Shown here in pieces: positions 21,665 through 33,856 of a DNA stretch of 64,000 bases (its first letter is position 1; every line of letters starts with the position of its first letter). A program made the position numbers and the translations under genes. Below the pieces are notes generated by a model. The model made no database searches. It worked only from the letters and a program-made list of their open reading frames with translations, and was not told the origin of the DNA. This DNA is from Hygrophila difformis (taxonomy: Eukaryota; Streptophyta; Magnoliopsida; Lamiales; Acanthaceae), in assembly GCA_030278955.1 (NCBI GenBank), contig JAOANR010000011.1, positions 31,934,403 through 31,998,402 of the forward strand, written 5' to 3'.

Positions 21665-21732
21665 AACATTGCCTGCACAAACATTTTATCAGACAAAATA
21701 AAGAAGCAGTGTGCCAATTGATTATTGCTTCT

Positions 21733-21984
21733 ATGGGGAGAAGAGCAGCATTCACATTGTGGCTAGCTTTCTTGCTGATGCACCAACTACTTGTTGTGTC
21801 GAGTTCAACGAGACACCAAGTTGGAGTTTCAGGACATTCGGGGGCAATTCATTATTTGGCCGCGTGCCCAACATGCCCATACAAGATGAAGATGAAGACG
21901 ATGGTTGCAAGAAGACAGCTTAGACCAATAGGGCAGAATCCAGGGTCGCCCACGGCCAACCCCAACCACATTCCCCATCCTTGA
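21733..21984 (+). CDS. Candidate small secreted peptide precursor, 83 residues
   Basis: The ATG at 21733 gives MGRRAAFTLWLAFLLMHQLL, a basic n-region followed by a hydrophobic core that looks like a signal peptide, with likely cleavage near VVSSS. The mature part is small, has a CPTC pair, a basic stretch (KMKMKTMVARRQLR), and a proline/glycine/asparagine-rich C-terminus beginning RPIGQNPGSP and ending at the stop. That layout (signal, variable region, basic site, short P/G-rich tail) is shared by post-translationally processed plant peptides. The tail faintly recalls CEP and CLE motifs but matches neither well, so I assign no family. The gene is single-exon with a TATA box at 21655. It could also be a chance ORF. 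Confidence 0.5.
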   Translation: MGRRAAFTLWLAFLLMHQLLVVSSSTRHQVGVSGHSGAIHYLAACPTCPYKMKMKTMVARRQLRPIGQNPGSPTANPNHIPHP

Positions 21985-22132
21985 ATTATGCGCTATCTAT
22001 CAACTGGTAGCAAATTCTATATGCGTATACAAATTATGCCTCAGATATGTGATTAAGTTCTCATATGTGTTGTTTCAATAATCAGAGCAATAATATCCAA
22101 TTTCTTAATATACATATAAGTGTGGATGGATA

Positions 22133-22160
22133 TATATATATATATAGTGTATATATATAT
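22133..22160. repeat. TA-rich microsatellite
   Basis: Interrupted TATATA runs separated by AGTG, downstream of the small ORF. Confidence 0.8.
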
Positions 22161-22243
22161 TGATTTATTTTATTTTATTTTAATCGCATGTGGATGCTTC
22201 GAGTTTAATAAGTGTTGGGATCGGTAGTTTGGTGTGCAGTGCC

Positions 22244-23351
22244 TAGGGATGGCAATTCCACCTGCACCCCCCGTAACCCGATCCGATAAAAAGACGAAAA
22301 CCCGAAAAAATGTGGATTCTTATAAGGTGATGGGTGGATCGGGTGATGAATCGGGTCGGAGATGGATATAGGCTCATCCAACCCACCACCCGATCCATCA
22401 TCCAACCCACCATCCTATCCACCCATCATCCGCTACTTTTATTAAATATATAAATCTATATTTTAAAAATATAAATATTTCACATTAAATAATCTATTAT
22501 ATTTATATAAAAAATAAAATAAATAGTACTATTATTCAGTACTTCATCAAAAGTGAAAATAGCAACACGTTAAACATACATTGAATAATTAAGAACACTA
22601 TCCGCCTTAATAAACTGTACTAGTCTAGTCACCTTATCATTCTTGTTTTACTGAAAAAGTTTCATTTCTAGATTTTGATTGTTTTGAACATCTAATATGT
22701 TTTTTTCTTATTTAATTATTTAATTTTACACGCAAAAATCTGAAATATAATACCACTGGTTCGAATTCTTTTACTTTACCCCATCTTCAATTCTGTCTCC
22801 ATCTCTTTCATCGTCTCCATTACCTTCTGCATCATCTGAAGTCCTAATGCAAACACAATCATCTCAAATGGGTAATGAATCTATTGTGGAAAATTATGAT
22901 ATTCGTGGAACTATGGTTCCTCCACTTCCAAAAAGAGCTCGAAAACTTAAATCTCTAGAGTGGAATCACTTTGAGAAGGTTGTAGTTAATGGCGAGGATA
23001 ACGCAAAATGTTTGCATTTTGGACATTTCTTCTCGAGTAGGAGCAAGAATGAGATCTCATTTGTAAGAATATTGATTTTAGGTGTCCCAAAAAGCACATG
23101 AAAGTTGACATTGACAAAAGATTATTGCTTGTGAGAGGCAAACAAGTTTCAAGTGTGAGGTTGGAGAACTATGCGCTTAGCCTCAATCCACAAACCACCA
23201 GATCCACCCGTTTCACCCGTGGTTGATGGGTGGTTTGGATTTGGATTGAGTTTTAGATATATGATGGGTGGGTTGGATGATTAATATAACATTGTTGGAT
23301 GGATGTGGATTTAGGCTTGTCCGACCCATCTCCGATCCATTGCCATCCCTA
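22244..23351. mobile_element. hAT-type non-autonomous element carrying a BED-transposase fragment
   Basis: Terminal inverted repeats TAGGGATGGCAAT and its inverse ATTGCCATCCCTA lie between perfect 8 bp duplications GCAGTGCC (22236-22243, 23352-23359). Subterminal blocks rich in ATCCACCC/GGGTGGAT occur at both ends. The 1.1 kb size and single transposase fragment show it cannot move by itself. Confidence 0.92.
22847..23178 (+). pseudogene. hAT transposase N-terminal fragment with BED zinc finger
   Basis: Reads RARKLKSLEWNHFEKV, NGEDNAKCLHFGHFFSSRSKNE and, after a frameshift, CPKKHMKVDIDKRLLLVRG. This is the BED finger of plant hAT transposases (W...F, C..C, H...). The second cysteine of the first pair has become phenylalanine (CLHF). 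Nothing of the catalytic domain follows. Confidence 0.82.
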
Positions 23352-23523
23352 GCAGTGCCGAGAAATATGGGTTTGTTTGGGAGTCAATAGATGATAAATA
23401 GCAATGTGAATGTGAAATGAACTGAATTAATTAGCAGATTCGGTGAGATGTTAGTCAACCTGCTTCAATGTGAATGGGTAAGTGAGATTCTCTGCTAAAA
23501 CATAGAACATAGTCTCCATAATA

Positions 23524-23783
23524 CTCCCTCCGTTTTTTAAAAATTGCAACGGACCCACATTGCACGCAGTCCAATGCACATTTTAAACCATTAATAACTC
23601 AAGTTCGGTACAAGTAAAAATTCTAAAAGTTAGATATTTAAAAACTACTCGACGAGAGAACTCTAACAAGATCCCATATGGCTGTGTTTTAACTTGTATA
23701 ACTATGATAAACCTTTAAGTTAAAATGAATGTGCGAACAGTACCAACTTTATCAATATTACAATTATACAAAAATGGAGGGAG
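23524..23783. mobile_element. Stowaway MITE
   Basis: CTCCCTCCGTTTTTT at the left, AAAATGGAGGGAG at the right, TA on both flanks (23522-23523, 23784-23785). Internal sequence is related to the MITE at 825-1076. Confidence 0.87.
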
Positions 23784-24017
23784 TATTATAGTAGCATCGT
23801 TCTATTTCCTAACAATAAATAAATACTGTATATTCAAAGAAAAGGAAATATATTCCCCCGAAAAAAAAGAAAAGAAAATGTAAATATAAGAACATATGGA
23901 AAAACAAAATTTTGGTTTCTAAAACTCTTGTTTTTTTCAAAAACAATGTTGTTAAAAAAATGTGGCCCAGAATACCACATTGCAAGGAACATAATGCTAC
24001 TAGCCACAAACGACCTT

Positions 24018-24320
24018 AGCTCCCTGTTCTCTAAGCCTGAATTTGGCTGGTATGATCTGAATTTTATAATATCTGGTCTGATCGGATCTGAATTCTTCTG
24101 GTCTGATCTGAATATTTCTGATGTGATCTGATTCCATCTGGTCTGGTCTGATCTTATTTTCTTTATATTATTATAATGATTTGATCAGATCTAGTCTGGT
24201 CTGGTCTTATCTTATTTAATCTGGTCTGATCTTAATGTTTCTTTTCTGATCTGGTCTAATATGATTTTTTTAAAAAAAAAAGTAATAAGACCTGAAAATA
24301 AGTCCTAGAGAACGGGGCAT
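24018..24320. mobile_element. Probable MITE with a degenerate CTGGTCTGATCTGA minisatellite
   Basis: CTCCCTGTTCTCTAAG at the left and CCTAGAGAACGGGG at the right are imperfect inverted ends. Between them, 24049-24262 is a run of variants of CTGGTCTGATCTGA, at least ten copies with changing spacing. I could not find a convincing target duplication. Confidence 0.5.
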
Positions 24321-24551
24321 AATACACAAGTATAAGTTCTAAAGTAGTGGGATCAGCAGTCAACAGGCACTCACGCATGCCATGTCGCCATCAACCGTGA
24401 AGAAACAAGTAGGAAGTTTTACATAAGAATCAAACAACAAAGGGAGGATTTAGGTTTCCACATTGTCAGTATTCAGACATTGGTAATGCACATGTTGTAG
24501 CTTGAGCCTTGAGGGAACGTTTAAAACTTTTCAGGAATATAGTAAAGTGGG

Positions 24552-24725
24552 TAACATAGTTTTTGGTCGAAAGTTCTTGAATACTAAGTTGTAGAGTACC
24601 TTTTACACTCAGAGGTAAGAATGACGACAGTAAATGGCTAACATAGTTTTTGGTTGAAAGTTCTTGAATACTAAGTTGTAGAGTACCTTTTACACTCAGA
24701 GGTAAGAATGACGACAGATAAATTT
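24552..24725. repeat. Two-copy tandem duplication, 87 bp unit, downstream of the Maf gene
   Basis: TAACATAGTTTTTGGT at 24552 recurs at 24639 and both copies run through AGGTAAGAATGACGACAG. It lies 3' of the Maf stop codon, perhaps in its 3' UTR. Confidence 0.9.
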
Positions 24726-24904
24726 CTCTGAGATTTGTTACAGCTGTTATCATGAGCAATGAGAGGTGGAAAGAAGATACTCTTTCCTCGGTATGATACT
24801 ACTGTCAAATGACCATTGCCAAGATTTTGCCTTGGGGCAATGAAAATAGACAGAATCTTGAACATACCTGCCAGCGGGATATCTCAGTAACCGAATTGTA
24901 GCTT

Positions 24905-27900
24905 CTACAAGGCTTCTTCTATGAGGTTCTCTGTTAGAGTTTTCGAAAGTCCCATTACACAATCTGCAGTTCCTATCTGGAAAATAATGCGTAAAGCCAT
25001 CATTAAGTATACCGGCTGCATTTCTGATAACAGAATGCGAAAAGCACGTGTGCGAGCACACAGAACAAACAGAGAGAGAGAGAGAGAGAGAGAGACTGAC
25101 CACAGTGTCTACCAATGGCAAAATCAGTGGATGTTCAAGCATCAAACCACCAGCAACATTAAAAGTAATTCCTTCTTCAATCTAAGATTTTATTTGAATA
25201 TTATTAGGGCTGGTTGAAGAAAACAAGTACTTCACTTTTTGCAAAAGTATTTACCAAGCTATCCACTACTTCATCGGGTATGTCTAGGAAATAAACCTGC
25301 AGACAAGAAGAACATGAGCCTTTCTGGTTGCATCACACTGAAATCAAATCTCTTATTAAATATGTCATTGTTTGTTGAAGTATAATATATGAATCATGGA
25401 ACGAAAAACAACACCCGACCTAGCAGATCTTAAACCAGTCATTTTCAAGGCTACCAATTTAGATGTGTCGGTTGAATGCAAGTACATCAGATAGCCATTT
25501 TTATTAAACATCTTTGTTGGAACAGATTTTTTATGTTATCCCTGCCCAAGCCAATTTGTCCGTGCAACCCTTCAGGAAAATACCTGCTTGTTAGACTTGT
25601 TTCCCAGGAACTTTATACTGTCGCTAAACATGCACCAGAAACACAAAGGGGTAAAAGAAAGGAACAGAAGCATCGTGCAAGGAATGATCACTCCTAAGTC
25701 CTAACCCTTATGCTTATCCACTTTGAATAAGAGAATAAAGCAAAATCACTTGGGAGAAGTTCATGCTTCAGATAGGTGTTCTTGTTGTTAATGCCAAACA
25801 ATATAGGTGCCAAAAACATGGTCATAGACTCATAGTTGCCTCGAATGTGTATTATTTATAGCTCTCCTTGAATAAGTTACGAAACATATCTTTCGCAGGA
25901 TAATGGATGCATATGTAAATATAAATATCCCAAATTTAAAATTTGAATGAACATATGATTGAATTTATCAAATTTATATTCAATTACACTGAACTACCTC
26001 TGCACTGTCCCATCCACCTTTCCTACAACCTGTCATCAGGTTGGTTACAAGAACTGATCCCACAACTTTGGCAGATCCACCAGAATAGTCTGTATAGCAA
26101 TACCATTGGAATAATTAGTTAATCTTCATGTTAAGATAATGCAAATAAAAATTAGTGCAGTAAAACCTCTGATAAACTGGCGTGCCTCTTTCTCATTGGA
26201 TGGCTTTTCTCTAATAACTCCTTGATACACCACCACCTAGAGACGATTTCTATGCAGGTGAGACATAACTTATGATAATATATTTCAATATAGAGAAATC
26301 ATAAAAACAGAGTCACTATTCGGTGGTTTCTGGCCATGTTTTATTTAGTAATATGTGTTCATATAGACCAAAAAATGTTTCACAACATTAATCCAAGGAA
26401 CATAAAAATTTACTGAAAAATATCCTAACTCTATCAAAAATTGTATCTGGTTAAAAATTATCAACAAAAAAGAATTTGTACTTGTGCACTGCCTTGAACT
26501 AGAGCCACTCAGCGAACATGACATACTTGAAGCATTAGGTTCATAAGTAAAAAATCATCTAGCGTAATCACACAGAGAGGATAAAACTAAAGTTTATTCT
26601 TTATAAGCTTAAATGTTCATGTAGATGTAAACTTTCATGTTCATTTATTTGTGAGAAATCAAATAAATACAGTGTAGCAGATAACAACGACATTTCTAGG
26701 AGACTAAAGTGAAAAATAGATGATCTAATTCGGCACAAAATGAAGCAAGGTTTACTGATGTGTAATCCACAGGTCAAATTGCATGTCTATAGAAAATAAG
26801 AATACTGGCAAAGAAATACTTTATATATATATATATGCTTACTGTATCAGCAGTTATTAGCAATGTAGGGTGTGATATTTCCTTAAACTTGTCTGTGCTC
26901 TTGAGCTTCACCATTATAGCATCAGCCTACAACAACAAATTTCTTTTTTTAATCATCCTAATGATAAACCTAAGACATGCAACCTTTCAAGTTATATTAG
27001 GCATAGTTTTAACATCAAATAAATCAAAGGAAAAGGATCCCTTCCATATTCCAAAATTTCTCTGAATATTGGAAGTTCCAAAACCTAAATGCACTACACA
27101 GTCTATGCAAGTTTACATGTGTCACAAGTGCAAATGCACCAACTCTAAACTCCGTGCCCATTATGAATGCAACTCTGAAATTCAGTCCATTAAGAAAGAC
27201 GCTGAATGCAGTGTTAATAAATGGATAAAAATGGTCAATGCTCAAACATCTAAAATAATCAAGTTCTTACAAGGACTTCTATAATAGAACACTCAAATTT
27301 ATGATTAATATTTTGGAAATTACAGACATGGTTTGTGATTCACCAGGATAATATTGCAAATGCTGACAGAAGCTTCCCTCACATAAAACAACCATAGCAT
27401 TAAACTTGTGGACAATCTTCAGCAAATATCCAACTTCAGGCTAAGTCCTTCAAATGAAGATAAGGGAGAGTACTGCCCCAAAACAATCTTAATATCAAAG
27501 TTAGAGAGATAAGGTAATTTCTTTGCAAAAATAACTGAACATTTGCACAAAAGGAGAACCTGCAGCATTTAACGGGTCTAATAATAAAGTAACCTTACTA
27601 GACTAAATCCTTGGGCAACATTTTTAATTACCAAATACAATTCTGAAAGCAATGTATGAGTAATGAAAAAGAAAAATTGGGCGCAAAACAATGAAATGAC
27701 ACCACAGAGGACTATATCTAATACTACAATAATTTGAAACACCTTTGCCGCAGCTAGCGCTATAACAAGGTCTTCCGGATTTTCCTTCCTGATGCTTTTC
27801 TCATTTATGTCAGCGGTCTGCATTCAAAAAAATTGAAAAACAGGTTTTTCATCGCCCGAGAAATATCACAATATGAAAATCGTCACATAGATGGGAGGCA

Positions 27901-28189
27901 GGAAGAACTCAGAAATTGTAACTTGGACACGCACCATGATGGAGAACTCATAACCCATCTCAGCAAGAATCTCCCTACGGGCGTTTGAAGATGAGCCCAA
28001 TATTATCTTCAAGAATCGCAAAAATCATCAAACCAAAACATCAGTAATACGCCACTTCCCAATCCGGAAAAAACAAAAAAATGAAGAAATTCTAACTCGC
28101 ACAGAAATTAACGGCAACAGAGAGTAAGCAAGACAGATAACCTGAAACGACTGATTCTTGGCCGCCTTACTGGTGATCGCCTCCGCCAT
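24905..28189 (-). CDS. maf: Maf-family nucleoside triphosphate pyrophosphatase, complete, nine exons
   Basis: Exons on the minus strand: 28189-28142, 28006-27935, 27817-27743, 26926-26843, 26236-26167, 26089-25998, 25296-25255, 25181-25101, 24976-24905. All junctions are GT-AG and in frame, giving 211 residues, a normal family length. Maf/YhdE proteins hydrolyse non-canonical or modified NTPs to NMP and pyrophosphate, a house-cleaning role. Visible family blocks are the substrate loop ILGSSSNARREIL (residues 17-30), TADINEKSIR, the catalytic-aspartate block LLITADT (residues 87-93), VVVYQGVIREKPSN, DYSGGSAKVVGS, GGWDSAE, NVAGGLMLEHPL and a C-terminal CVMGLSKTLTENLI. The start ATG is the only one in exon 1. 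There is no obvious targeting peptide, so the protein is probably cytosolic. Intron 8 opens with a CT microsatellite directly after its donor. Confidence 0.95.
25075..25096. repeat. GA/CT microsatellite at the 5' splice site of Maf intron 8
   Basis: GAGAGAGAGAGAGAGAGAGA lies a few bases inside intron 8, right after the donor GTCAGT of exon 8 on the minus strand. Confidence 0.85.
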
Positions 28190-28639
28190 TGCGACGATTC
28201 GACGGTTAGCTTAGAAGATAAGCACAGCAAAAGTAGCTAGTAGGGGGAATCCATAAAAGGCCGCCAAGGATGAATTAAACGGCTATGATTCATTTTCGTG
28301 TCATCAGTAAAAGCAAAAAAAAGAGAACGCAAACTGTTTTCAAATTCGAGTCCCTGGAATTTTATAGATTTTTCAATACACTCCTCGTATTTATGCTTCG
28401 TTTTTTTTTTTTTTTTTTTTTCCTAATATTGAAATCCTGGAAATTACATTTAAAGCTTTTTAATTCCAGTCCCGCTTTATTCCAGTCCCGCTTTTAAGTT
28501 CCTAAGGACCAGTGGTTGGAGACTTACTCTAATAGTTAAGTCCTCGACTCCCAACTTATAGATTGGTGGTTCGAATTCTCCAGCCCCTTATCTCTCCCAT
28601 TTATTTCCTTTGTAATTTGTGTATGATAAGCTCCCACTA
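28190..28639. other. 5' flank of the Maf gene, with poly-T run and a possible tRNA-derived SINE
   Basis: It contains a T-run at 28402-28420. At 28509-28630 there is a tRNA-like stretch with CCAGTGGTTGGAGA and a B-box-like GGTTCGAATTC about 55 bp later, then a pyrimidine-rich tail. That is suggestive of a plant SINE, but no poly-A tail or target duplication is clear. Confidence 0.35.
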
Positions 28640-31600
28640 TATAACACCCCGAAATTCATCCTCATAAGGTTTCAGAATGTTACCGCCACACTTGTCAGTC
28701 AGGCTCGCCCTTTGGCTAACTTAATTGACAAGTGCTACGGCTAAATATAAATTTTTGTAGTATGAACTTTAAAAATAATTGCCAATTTTATAAAATATAG
28801 ACATAAGAAAATTTAAAGTACTTAATACCAGAGTCATTGTTCTTTCTCACGCGGAAGCATAAACTAAAAGCAATATATAGGACATTAATATTTAAAAGTA
28901 CGTGGTTCCTTAAAGCAACAATCTTTTGATGAAAGGTAATCCCATCCCCAAATGCTCATGTCATGAGATGCAGTTCATATGTCAGCTCCATTATCTGTAA
29001 AAAGATAACGCAACAACTTTTTATCAGTACAATGGTACTGAGTAAGTCAACCCGCTCCACTTTAAGAAGTGGGTTTTAAAATAGTGGTTGACACTCAAAA
29101 AATAATAATAATAATAATTTTCACTTTTTCTTTTAAAATGATCACACACATTACCTTTAACAAAATAAATAACTTTCATTCTTACCATTGTAGCAACTAT
29201 GCACAAGAGGACACCATTTTCCATATATCATATCATATCATATCGATCATAAGTCATGACCAGCATGCAGCGGACTCATATACAGACACACTCTGGAGCC
29301 TTGGGTAACCCATCACGGATACACCCAAGAGTATAGACTCATACATGCAACAACGCCGTTTTGGCATATTTAGAGGGGGAGGCCCCGCAAGACACATCCC
29401 TAGTGCATTAGCCCTCTATCAAGTATGGCATCTTACTCAAGTTAATAGTGCACAATGGATTTAAAAGAGTTTTCCATAATTTTCCACATAATATCATCTT
29501 TAAAAGAGTTTTCAACAATATCAAGGGAGTAACCTCATAACAAGGGCATTCAATAATGCCGAATATCATTTCAACATTTAACTTCCAATATCTCATAAAT
29601 ATGAAAATATCATTTCATGGATCTCAAAATCCAACAATTTCTCATTTGGACCAAAAAAATCAAGTCCAACATCGCAGTTTACGCCAAGTCAGTTTAAAAA
29701 TTCATATGAAAGGCGATTGCTATGAAATTTAAACTGTAGATACTCAACACATAGTTGAACAAGTTTCATGTTTTACACTTTTCAAAATAAGGTATGGAAA
29801 CATTTCAATAATTGAGTTCTTTTCAGAACATGTATTCTGCCAGAAATTCAATAGTGACTCTATTATTTTCAACAGGTTTTAAAAATAGTAATTCGCGATT
29901 GAAAATTCTAAAATTTTACCACAAGGTAGATAACACATAGATAAATATTTTTCATGAAGAAACCATTTGGCGTTGAGACACTTAAGACCTTCAAAAATGT
30001 GGATTTCAAAAAACACTATCATTTCTTAGATTTCAACAAAAAGAGATTTCGACCTTTCGATAAAGCGGATCCCATAACTTTTTCATATGATTTCTAAAAA
30101 TTATAAAATTTTCCAAAAAAATACTCAACTCAATAAGGAACAAGTTTTATGAAGGAACCTTTGAGGGATATTGAACCAAAATAGTTTAAAAAGATGGATC
30201 TTTACGTAAACGAAAAACTGACAGATTTTGGTATAATGTGGGAATTCTAATTTTGTATTCTTAAAACATGGATTGGGATCTCCAAAAATCTAAGTAGAGA
30301 GTGTTAACTTACTGAATTGATGTATAAGAGAAAGGAGATTCAAAGATAATGGCCGTTATAACACAAGATTCGCACCACAAATTACGGGTTTCGCTGAAAT
30401 TCGACAAATAGAGGGAAATCAATTTATAGTATAAAAATAAAAGATTTAGATCTCTAAGATACAAGTTTACAAGGATGATATCTTACTAACCAAGTGTTGA
30501 GAAGAGTTAGAACTCTTAGAATGATGAAGGTTGCCAAGCCTACAAGACTCCACAATCCTTAATATATGCTCACTATGTGGGAGAACTTTGAAGAATAAAA
30601 TGGGTAGTGAATTTGGCTAATGAGATGGATGAGATTGGTGTGTTTGAAGGCTAGAAACTCCCTCTATTTATAGGCTAAGATTTGAACAATTGAACATGAC
30701 ACATTGTGAGAGTGATTACAACCTCACCAATCATCCAATTAAGTGTGTCTTGAGCAATAATGGTTAGAGTATTTGTATCCACTCATTTGGTCCTTATAGC
30801 CTAACAAAGAGGCTATTAATTTGGGAGGCTATTAATTTTGTCCATCATGTTGTCTATTAACATAATGGTTTGCCTATTTTGGAGGCTATTAATCTTGGTG
30901 GGTTCAAGAGATAATTGATCACCTTTCTTTGCTAGCCATTCATCCAAGACACTTGTTAATCATGTTGATTTTTCATCTATTTATTTAGGAGGAAAATTTC
31001 TTGCAATTGCTTTTTAACCTTATATTTGTGTAAGTAGTGTATCATGAAAATGATTGAAGTATTAGCTTGTCTACAAAAATCATTATTCTTGCCATTATTT
31101 ATTGGCATGCATTTATACTCAATGAGTTGGATATGATAATATAATACTCCCTCCGTCCCATTCCAAATGTCCTACTTACTATTTTTGGATGTCCCATTAC
31201 AAATGTCTTCTTTCTATAAATAGAAATAATTTTCCCCTCCAACAACTATGTGGACCCCACCATATACTCACAAACCAACTCTACCTTAATTCCTGTGCCC
31301 AACAGTAACAAGACACTTGGAGTGGACGGAGGGAGTATTTATTTATTTATTTCAAGTATTGTATTTATATTAATGTGCTTTCAAAAAGATAATAATAATA
31401 TACTTGCATGGTTTTATTTTATTCATAACAATACTCAAACCACAAAGTCTTCATGTCATCATCAAATAAAAATTATAATCTATGAATATATTTTCTTATA
31501 TATAAAAGTTAATTCTCATAGATTCACATAAAAACTCATACTTTTATTTTTATAAAAATTTATTCCATAATGAATATCAAAGTACTTAAAATATTCACAT

Positions 31601-31885
31601 ACTATCCTCATAATAATTTTCAAGACCAATGTGTATATATATAAAACTTATATATATAATTTAAACAATAGATTTAAAAAATATTCCATAAACTATATAA
31701 TTCTATTACCCTTGATATTGAAATTCATATTTCTTTTGGAAAAGACAAATTTACATATATAATTTTACAAGTGTTGTTTTGTAAAAGAAAATCAATATAC
31801 TAATTCTTTAAGCAAGTATTTAAATATTTAATAAAAGTCTACTTAATGAATTAAAATTATTCCGGGTAATTTCTATGGTATTACA
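28640..31885 (-). repeat. 3' LTR of a Tekay-type chromovirus (about 3.2 kb, including one MITE)
   Basis: On the minus strand the LTR starts TGTAATACC at 31885, just after a purine tract (AAGGAGGGTGGAT) that follows the integrase gene. It ends at about 28640 in GGGGTGTTAT, a decayed form of the usual GGGGTGTTACA. The related solo LTR at 41092-43830 has the same termini in the same orientation and shares the block ACCGCCACAC near the left end. No ORF is present. A Stowaway MITE at 31147-31335 is nested inside. Confidence 0.75.
31147..31335. mobile_element. Stowaway MITE within the Tekay-type LTR
   Basis: CTCCCTCCGTCCCATTCC at the left and GGAGTGGACGGAGGGAG at the right, TA at 31145-31146 and 31336-31337, 189 bp. 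Confidence 0.87.
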
Positions 31886-32075
31886 ATCCACCCTCCTTAA
31901 GAATCAACTTCGTCCTCGAAGTTTTAATGATGAAAACTACTGTGGCAATCTAATATGCGGAATACAAGATAAAAGTTAATGAAAAAAAGTTTTCGGAGAT
32001 TTTGAACATACCCTATCAAGATTGTGTCGGGTGGTTACATCCTCTTCCCCTTAAGCCTACAGTTATGTCCTACAG

Positions 32076-33125
32076 TTATGTCCCCATAACTGTTATTTGG
32101 TCGTTTAAAAAGAGATTGGGGTAGCGTTGCTTCATATCATCCTCTAGTTCCCATGTTGCTTCTTCCGTACCATGATTGGACCAAAGTACTTTAACAATCC
32201 GGGTGGTCTTGTTCCTTGTCGTTCTTTCTTTGATATCGAGTATTTGGATTGGATACTCTTCATAAGTTAGATCTTCTTTGAGTTCAATTACTTCCTGTTG
32301 AAGTATATGAGTTGGGTTATGCACATATTTCTTTAACTGTGAAACATGGAACACATTGTGCACTCGAGATAGTTGTGGCGGTAGGGCTAGTCTATATGCC
32401 AGGGTTCCGACTCGTTCCAGAATGTCATACGGTCCAATATATCGAGGACTTAACTTTCCTCGCTTTCCAAAACGCATTACTCCTTTCATAGGTGATATTT
32501 TCAGCATAACCTTATCTCCACCTTGAAATTCTAGGTCTTGTCGCCTAACATCAGCATAACTTTTCTGTCGATCTTGTGCTGCCTTCATTTTCCCTTGGAT
32601 CATCTTGATCTGTTGGGTCATGTCTTCAATGAGTTGCGGCCCAACCACAATAGAATTCTCACATTTTTCCCAACATAATGGGCTTCGGCACTTGTGTCCG
32701 TAGAGTGCATCAAACGGTGCCATGCCTATACTAGCATGATAGCTGTTATTGTAAGAGAACTCTATCAAAGGTAGATGGTTTTCCCAACTTCCTTTAAATT
32801 CAAGAACGCATGCTCTCAGAATGTCCTCCAGTGTTTGGATTGTCCTTTCTGTTTGTCCATCCGTCATCGGGTGAAAAGCGGTGTTCATTTTAATTTGGGT
32901 ACCAAGAGCTTCTTGCAGCTTGGTCCAAAAATGAGAGACAAATCTGTTGTTTCTATCAGAGATTATATCATGTGGCACTCCATGTCGTCGAACCACGTTA
33001 TTGATATATGCTTTTGCTAATTGCTCCATAGACCATTGATAATGGCCAAAATTGTCCATTATTTCCAATCCATTTCCGTGTCTGAGACGGACATTTTGAT
33101 CGTATTCCCATCTTATTTTAATAAG
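32076..33125 (-). pseudogene. Chromovirus integrase C-terminal two thirds with chromodomain, truncated
   Basis: The readable integrase starts at about 33050 with SMEQLAKAYINNVV and runs to the stop at 32076. The second catalytic aspartate lies in IISDRNNRF and the glutamate in GQTERTIQTLEDIL. Then come the plant gypsy signature FSYNNSYHASIGMAPF, the C-terminal GDKVMLKISP and FGKRGKLSPRYIGPY block, and a chromodomain (YPIQILDIKERTTRN...VLWSNH...ATWELE). This domain order marks a Tekay/Del-type chromovirus. The N-terminal zinc finger, the first catalytic aspartate and all of RT are absent. Upstream of about residue 50 the match is scrambled, and at about 33.13 kb unrelated Athila-type sequence begins. 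I expect the missing 5' part beyond base 64000. Confidence 0.88.
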
Positions 33126-33368
33126 AAAGCAGTTGAATTCGACAGATTGATGCAAGTTTATAAAAATATTAAGCTGGTAATGAAAGACACAAAACATGCA
33201 ATTTTAATTGCATTTGTGTTAGAAAAATCCAAAAACATGAAAAAAGGAAAAAGAAAAGAAAAAGGAATGAAAAGATGGGCAAAAGAATAAGATAGCCCAC
33301 AAAAATCAAAAAGATGGGAAAAAGAATGAAAATCCCACAATCTGAAATTTTGGTTAAGTGTTGAAGAT

Positions 33369-33782
33369 CAATTCGGTCTAAACCGAATTGCTCATTAGAC
33401 CGAATTGCTGAAGAAAAGAAGAAAGAGAAGTGTTGAAGAAGAGAAGAGCAACCAATTCGGTCTGTGGCAATTCGGTCTAAACCGAATTGACCCCTAGACC
33501 GAATTGCACTATGGAAAGAAGAAGACTTTGAGCAGAACAGAAAAGAAGGAGTTCGATCTATTGCAATTCGGTCTAGGCCGAATTGATTGCATAGATCGAA
33601 TTGCCTTAAAGCAAAGAAGCCAAGCAGGAGCCATCTTCAATTCGACAAGGCCAATTCGGTCTACCCATAGACCGAATTGATGGATGAATACCACATTCCA
33701 GCTCAAGATCAAGAAGGAGGACCTCATGCAATTCGAATTGCATCAATTCGATCTAAATCGAATTACATGAGGAGACCGAATA
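33369..33782. repeat. Nested-palindrome array, block 1 (five modules)
   Basis: Modules begin near 33369, 33453, 33545, 33644 and 33728. The typical inner palindrome is CAATTCGGTCTA followed by its inverse. Most modules are flanked by a second pair of the same arms, for example the outer pair 33453-33463 and 33496-33506 around the inner 33468-33489. Some arms carry changes on both sides that keep pairing (GATCTAT/ATAGATC in the third module). Confidence 0.9.
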
Positions 33783-33848
33783 ACATTCAAAATTGCAGCT
33801 GTGAAGCACGTGAGAAATGCATGATGGGCCTATGGTTTCGATGAGAAG

Positions 33849-33856
33849 TATAAAAG
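33849..33856 (+). promoter_or_regulatory. TATA box in the Athila-type LTR
   Basis: TATAAAAG lies between palindrome blocks 1 and 2, followed by leader-like sequence. Confidence 0.5.

Noticed and set aside
24466..25145. Minus-strand ORFs of 97 and 131 residues downstream of and within the Maf gene
   Set aside because: The first is built from the 87 bp tandem duplication. The second reads through exon 8 into intron 8 and beyond. The exon model explains the conserved part.
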